A DNA stretch of 64,000 nt. It comes from JAZKBN01 sp040388605. Its GTDB lineage: Bacteria > Bacteroidota > Bacteroidia > Cytophagales > Flexibacteraceae. The position numbers and the translations under genes were made by a program. This document shows, piece by piece, positions 60,790-64,000 of the stretch (its first letter is position 1; each line of letters starts with the position of its first letter). The DNA lies in assembly GCA_040388605.1 (NCBI GenBank), contig JAZKBN010000041.1, forward strand, positions 1 through 64,000. Reading direction: 5' to 3'. Below the pieces are notes generated by a model, which did not search any database, had not been told where the DNA came from, and saw only the letters and a program-made list of their open reading frames with translations.

Positions 60790-61317
60790 TTAATCCCATT
60801 GGTCACGAAATTGGGTTACAATAGCTTCTGTTTCTGTGGGGTCTACTGTAACTTTTCCGTTTTCAACGGCCATATCACGCATTTTTACAGCAAGTTTCGG
60901 CTCAAAACTCTCCCATTCATTGCTAATTAAAACAAGCGCGTGCGCATTATTATCCGGACGGCCCTTTTGCGGTGTTTCATGCCTGACAGGGTCATATACT
61001 ACATCCATTATTGAGTTGCTCAATTCTTTAAGAGCGTATATTCGAAATGAATACAATTCGCACTGTTTCCAATCTTTAAACTCTTCCTTCCCGAATTTAT
61101 AAGATGCGCCAACCCTTGCCAGACAGGCTTCAGGTTTCGAAAGAAAAGCCCAATCTACAGACAATTTAAATTCATCGCGCGAACTTAAGGTGAAATTCCG
61201 CTCGGCCGGAATCTCATTATTCAACCTGTCTCTGAAAGAAACCTGCGTAATTCTGAAAACAAGGTCCGATTCAGGCAGGCTCTCTCCCTGTTTTATACCA
61301 GGTAAGTTCTCATCCAT
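60790..61317 (-). CDS. unknown protein, overlapping partner of 61293-61778
   Basis: A 175-residue cytoplasmic protein (MDENLPGIKQGESLPESDLV ... FRITQVSFRDRLNNEIP ... KGRPDNNAHALVLISNEWESF). No family recognised; the segment PDNNAHALVLI recalls a motif of small unknown proteins. It overlaps the upstream gene by 25 bp, so translation is probably coupled. It ends convergently with the PIN gene 25 bp away. Confidence 0.45.
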   Translation of the reverse strand: MDENLPGIKQGESLPESDLVFRITQVSFRDRLNNEIPAERNFTLSSRDEFKLSVDWAFLSKPEACLARVGASYKFGKEEFKDWKQCELYSFRIYALKELSNSIMDVVYDPVRHETPQKGRPDNNAHALVLISNEWESFEPKLAVKMRDMAVENGKVTVDPTETEAIVTQFRDQWD

Positions 61318-61778
61318 TGCACAAGCGAATCATCAGGGGCTGCACCAATTTTAACAGCAGTACTTTCAAATGCTGTCTTATCACTTCTCCGCTCCGCATA
61401 AAAGTATGCAAATTCAGCGGGCCACTTTTTGAATATAATAAACATCACGCCGCTTTCTGTTTCCCAACGAATTGAAACTGAGCCATCGCGGGTTATATCG
61501 ACATAAGGCTTTACCAATACTGCGCCAAAACGCCTGAAAATAGTGCCTGAATAAGCTTGCAAAAAATCAGCAGCTTGAAAAAAAGTATCTGCATCGGTGG
61601 CATTAGCACCATCATCGTCCCAGTTGTCGGAAAAAGTCAGAATCTCTGTTGCCTTGGTTAAATGCGCACCAACAGCTTTAAGCTCTTTCGGAAAAGTATA
61701 TACCCTGCCCGCCACATTGAAATCAATATGTTCGGATTCACCGGGCAAAACCCGTTCAAGTGTTTTAATTGAAGCCAT
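61293..61778 (-). CDS. unknown protein with NWDDDGA motif, upstream partner of 60790-61317
   Basis: A 161-residue cytoplasmic protein. TFSDNWDDDGANATDADTFFQAADFLQAY is a motif (NWD-x-x-GA) that I have seen in small unknown proteins that often adjoin a second unknown gene; the later part has SIRWETESGVMFIIFKKWP. No catalytic motif. The pair 61293/60790 could be a two-gene unit of its own, or an accessory of the ATPase/PIN module. Start at the ATG at 61778 (MASIKTLERVLPGE). Confidence 0.45.
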   Translation of the reverse strand: MASIKTLERVLPGESEHIDFNVAGRVYTFPKELKAVGAHLTKATEILTFSDNWDDDGANATDADTFFQAADFLQAYSGTIFRRFGAVLVKPYVDITRDGSVSIRWETESGVMFIIFKKWPAEFAYFYAERRSDKTAFESTAVKIGAAPDDSLVQWMRTYLV

Positions 61779-61835
61779 GGTTAAGTAAATATAAGAAAGA
61801 ACGACTGAAACATAAAATTATTAATCCCCCCACGC

Positions 61836-61860
61836 AAAAAGGCAGCCCCAAGGCTGCCTT
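61836..61860 (-). terminator. terminator of the atp genes
   Basis: AAGGCAGCC (61839-61847), CCAA loop, GGCTGCCTT (61852-61860), with five A on the left that give a U-tract on the minus strand. It ends the transcript right after atpA. Confidence 0.85.
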
Positions 61861-61888
61861 CCGCATTCGTATCAGTAAAACCGGATAA

Positions 61889-63469
61889 TTAAGCGCCGTA
61901 GCCTGTAGCCAATTCGGCGGCTACTTTCTTCAGCTTATCGGTTACTTCGGCATCAAGCTTACCGGCGCGTAACGATGCAAGCTCGTTCTTATACTGTGCA
62001 GCCAATAAGGTGAGGTATTCTTTTTCGAAGGCGCGAACCTTGTTCACGGCCACTTTATCGAGCAGGCCGTTGGTTGCCAGGAATATCATGGCTACCTGCT
62101 GCTCAACCGATACAGGGCTGAACTGCGGCTGCTTCAATACTTCAAGGTTACGGCGACCACGCTCAATAATAAGCTTGGTACCGGCATCAAGGTCAGAGCC
62201 GAATTTGGCGAAGGCTTCAAGCTCGCGGAATTGCGCCTGGTCGAGCTTAAGGGTACCTGCCACTTTCTTCATACTCTTGATTTGGGCGTTACCACCCACG
62301 CGGCTTACACTGATACCCACGTTAATTGCCGGACGAATACCGCTGTTGAACAGGTTGGTTTCCAGGAAAATCTGGCCGTCGGTAATAGAGATTACGTTGG
62401 TAGGAATGTATGCCGAAACGTCGCCTGCCTGTGTTTCAATAATCGGGAGGGCTGTTAATGAGCCGCCGCCTTTTACCAAATGCTTGATCGACTCAGGTAA
62501 GTCGTTCATTTCACGGGCAATGTCGTCGTTTTGGTTAATTTTTGCAGCACGTTCCAGGAGGCGGCTGTGTACGTAGAATACGTCGCCGGGATATGCCTCA
62601 CGTCCCGGAGGACGACGCAGCAGCAGCGATACCTCGCGGTAGGCCACAGCCTGCTTACTTAAGTCATCATATACCACGAGTGCCGGGCGGCCTGTATCGC
62701 GGAAGAACTCGCCAATTGCAGCACCGGTGAAGGGGCCGAAATACTGTAGCGGTGCAGGGTCTGATGCGTTAGCGGCAACAACAACCGTGTAGGGCATAGC
62801 GCCGCCTTTTTCAAGGGCGCTTACAACCTGTGCCACGGTGCTGGCTTTCTGACCGATGGCTACGTAGATACAGAAAACGGGCTCGCCTTTTTCGTAGTAC
62901 TCGCGTTGGTTTATGATGGTGTCAATGGCAACGGCAGATTTACCTGTCTGGCGGTCGCCGATGATAAGCTCACGTTGTCCGCGGCCAATCGGGATCATGG
63001 CATCAATAGCCTTAATACCGGTTTGCATGGGCTCATTTACAGGCTGACGGTAGATAACGCCGGGGGCTTTACGCTCCATAGGCATTTCATACAGGTCGCC
63101 GGTAAGGGGGCCTTTGCCGTCTATAGGCTCACCCAGTGCGTTTACCACGCGGCCCAGCATGCTCTCGCCCACACGAATGGAGGCAATGCGGCCGGTACGT
63201 TTTACGGTATCGCCTTCACGGATGTTTTTGTACTCGCCGAGGAGTACGGCGCCTACGTTGTCTTCTTCAAGGTTCAACACCATGCCTACAAGGCCATGGG
63301 GGAACTCAAGAAGTTCGCCGCTTTGGGCTTTGCCGAGACCATAGATGCGGGCAACGCCGTCGCCCACCTGGAGCACGGTACCCACTTCTTCCAGTTCAGC
63401 TTCAGTTTTAAAGCCGGCGAGCTGCTCGCGCAGAATAGCCGATACTTCATCGGGTCTTACTTCAGCCAT
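61889..63469 (-). CDS. atpA: F1F0-ATP synthase subunit alpha
   Basis: A 526-residue alpha subunit of the F1 head. It starts MAEVRPDEVSAILREQLAGF and has the nucleotide-binding loop ELIIGDRQTGKSAVAIDTI at about residue 170, YEKGEPVFCIYVAIGQKASTVAQVV, VVYDDLSKQAVAYREVSLLLRRPPGREAYPGDVFYVHSRLLERAA, and the arginine-finger region NVISITDGQIFLETNLF. Length is a little above the bacterial norm. Gene order atpH-atpA is as usual, but a terminator follows and no atpG (gamma) is in the window. Confidence 0.98.
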   Translation of the reverse strand: MAEVRPDEVSAILREQLAGFKTEAELEEVGTVLQVGDGVARIYGLGKAQSGELLEFPHGLVGMVLNLEEDNVGAVLLGEYKNIREGDTVKRTGRIASIRVGESMLGRVVNALGEPIDGKGPLTGDLYEMPMERKAPGVIYRQPVNEPMQTGIKAIDAMIPIGRGQRELIIGDRQTGKSAVAIDTIINQREYYEKGEPVFCIYVAIGQKASTVAQVVSALEKGGAMPYTVVVAANASDPAPLQYFGPFTGAAIGEFFRDTGRPALVVYDDLSKQAVAYREVSLLLRRPPGREAYPGDVFYVHSRLLERAAKINQNDDIAREMNDLPESIKHLVKGGGSLTALPIIETQAGDVSAYIPTNVISITDGQIFLETNLFNSGIRPAINVGISVSRVGGNAQIKSMKKVAGTLKLDQAQFRELEAFAKFGSDLDAGTKLIIERGRRNLEVLKQPQFSPVSVEQQVAMIFLATNGLLDKVAVNKVRAFEKEYLTLLAAQYKNELASLRAGKLDAEVTDKLKKVAAELATGYGA

Positions 63470-63491
63470 ATCAGTATATACTTGGGGGAAA

Positions 63492-64000
63492 TCAGAGTTT
63501 TGAAACGTAAGTGTGATCTGTCAGGTTCAGCTTGAGTTGGTCAAGCTTGCCGGAAACTGAGGAGTCAATAAGGTAGTCGCCTACCTTTAGAATAAAGCCG
63601 CCTATGATGTTAGGGTCGGTAATCTCTTTAAGCTCAACGGTTTTGCCCGTTTTCTGCTTAATGAGGGCCAGGAATTCGGTACGCAATTCATCGGTAAGGG
63701 GCAGGGTGGTTGTTACCGTTGCCTTATCTATACCTTTTTTGCGCAGGTATTGGTCATGAAACTCATGGGCTACCGTTACCAAAATGCCTTCACGCTTTTT
63801 ACGGCTTGCAATCTCGAAAAAGCTCATGGTCATGGGGTTCATCTTATCGGCGAACAGGCCCTTGAGCACGTTGAACTTTTTCTCGTTATTCACAATGGGG
63901 TTGCCCAGCAGCAGGCCGAATTGCCGGTTGGCTGCGGCAGTGCGGCTGAAAAGCAGCATATCTTCGTGCACCTGCTCACCTACGCCTCTTTCAAGGGCAA
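63492..64000 (-). CDS. atpH: F1F0-ATP synthase subunit delta, truncated by the window
   Basis: The frame is open to the right edge, so the N-terminus is missing; the GTG at 63971 is internal. The visible 169 residues begin ALERGVGEQVHEDMLLFSRTA and have FFEIASRKKREGILVTVAHEF and KEITDPNIIGGFILKVGDYLIDSSVSGKLDQLK, the C-terminal signature of the delta/OSCP family, the stalk protein that joins F1 to F0. It precedes atpA by 22 bp. Confidence 0.93.
   Translation of the reverse strand, partial: ALERGVGEQVHEDMLLFSRTAAANRQFGLLLGNPIVNNEKKFNVLKGLFADKMNPMTMSFFEIASRKKREGILVTVAHEFHDQYLRKKGIDKATVTTTLPLTDELRTEFLALIKQKTGKTVELKEITDPNIIGGFILKVGDYLIDSSVSGKLDQLKLNLTDHTYVSKL

Noticed and set aside
1..64000. tRNA or rRNA genes
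   Set aside because: Visual scan found no T-loop (GTTCGA-type) with matching acceptor and anticodon arms and no rRNA-like segment.

Overview
This window is chromosomal DNA from a member of the Bacteroidota, probably near Chitinophagales/Sphingobacteriales, though I cannot fix the genus. The evidence is six proteins with type IX secretion (T9SS) C-terminal sorting domains, lipoproteins with acidic residues straight after the lipobox cysteine, the Bacteroidota-specific DUF4295 gene beside rpmG, an absence of obvious Shine-Dalgarno sites, and promoters of the TTG-N17-23-TAnnTTTG type. Several -7 boxes lie only 4-7 nt from the ATG, so some transcripts may be leaderless.

Layout. 1-6.1 kb: end of a T9SS protein, an SRPBCC protein, exonuclease III, two related lipoproteins and a PEBP-like protein. 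6.1-15.3 kb: a phage-like island with a ribbon-helix-helix regulator facing a palindromic operator, an XkdF-like protease/scaffold, a major capsid protein, three tail- or virion-like proteins, a portal, a head-tail connector-like protein and a small membrane/coiled-coil protein. No terminase, integrase, tape measure or lysis gene is visible, so it is a remnant, a satellite or a domesticated particle locus. Its intergenic gaps hold two unrelated structured repeat families (A and B) and an array of four small hairpins with a constant loop. 15.4-21 kb: a tandem family of membrane proteins with BamE-like domains (one copy decayed), a DUF695-like lipoprotein, a GT-C glycosyltransferase and two paralogous membrane proteins. 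21-31 kb: groES-groEL, a phosphopantetheinyl transferase, a beta-barrel, an OsmC protein, a second GT-C enzyme and a large NHL-repeat T9SS protein. 31-43.5 kb: clpB, a DUF2141 protein, a Rieske protein, a histone-H1-like protein, an orphan Imm8 immunity gene, two NAD(P)-dependent oxidoreductase-type genes, the second copy of repeat B followed by a 23-bp tandem array, DUF4295-rpmG, a photolyase lacking a canonical start codon, an OmpA/TPR lipoprotein and a retropepsin-like pair. 43.7-58.5 kb: LUD-domain protein, lpxH, a hydrolase, an acyltransferase, an esterase and four T9SS proteins, two of which share a 204-bp identical C-terminal segment. 58.9-61.8 kb: an AT-rich pair (AAA ATPase plus PIN-like nuclease) that looks like a small defence or toxin-type module, next to an oppositely oriented overlapping pair of unknown genes. 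61.9-64 kb: atpA and the truncated atpH.

The most unusual material is the structured DNA/RNA in the intergenic spaces. Family A (about 207 bp, two copies) and family B (about 164-197 bp, two copies) both carry stems whose two arms changed together between copies, and family B and the hairpin array contain GNRA-type loops. This suggests selection on folded RNA or single-stranded DNA and marks them as candidate non-coding RNAs or non-autonomous mobile elements. No tRNA, rRNA, complete insertion sequence or CRISPR array was recognised.
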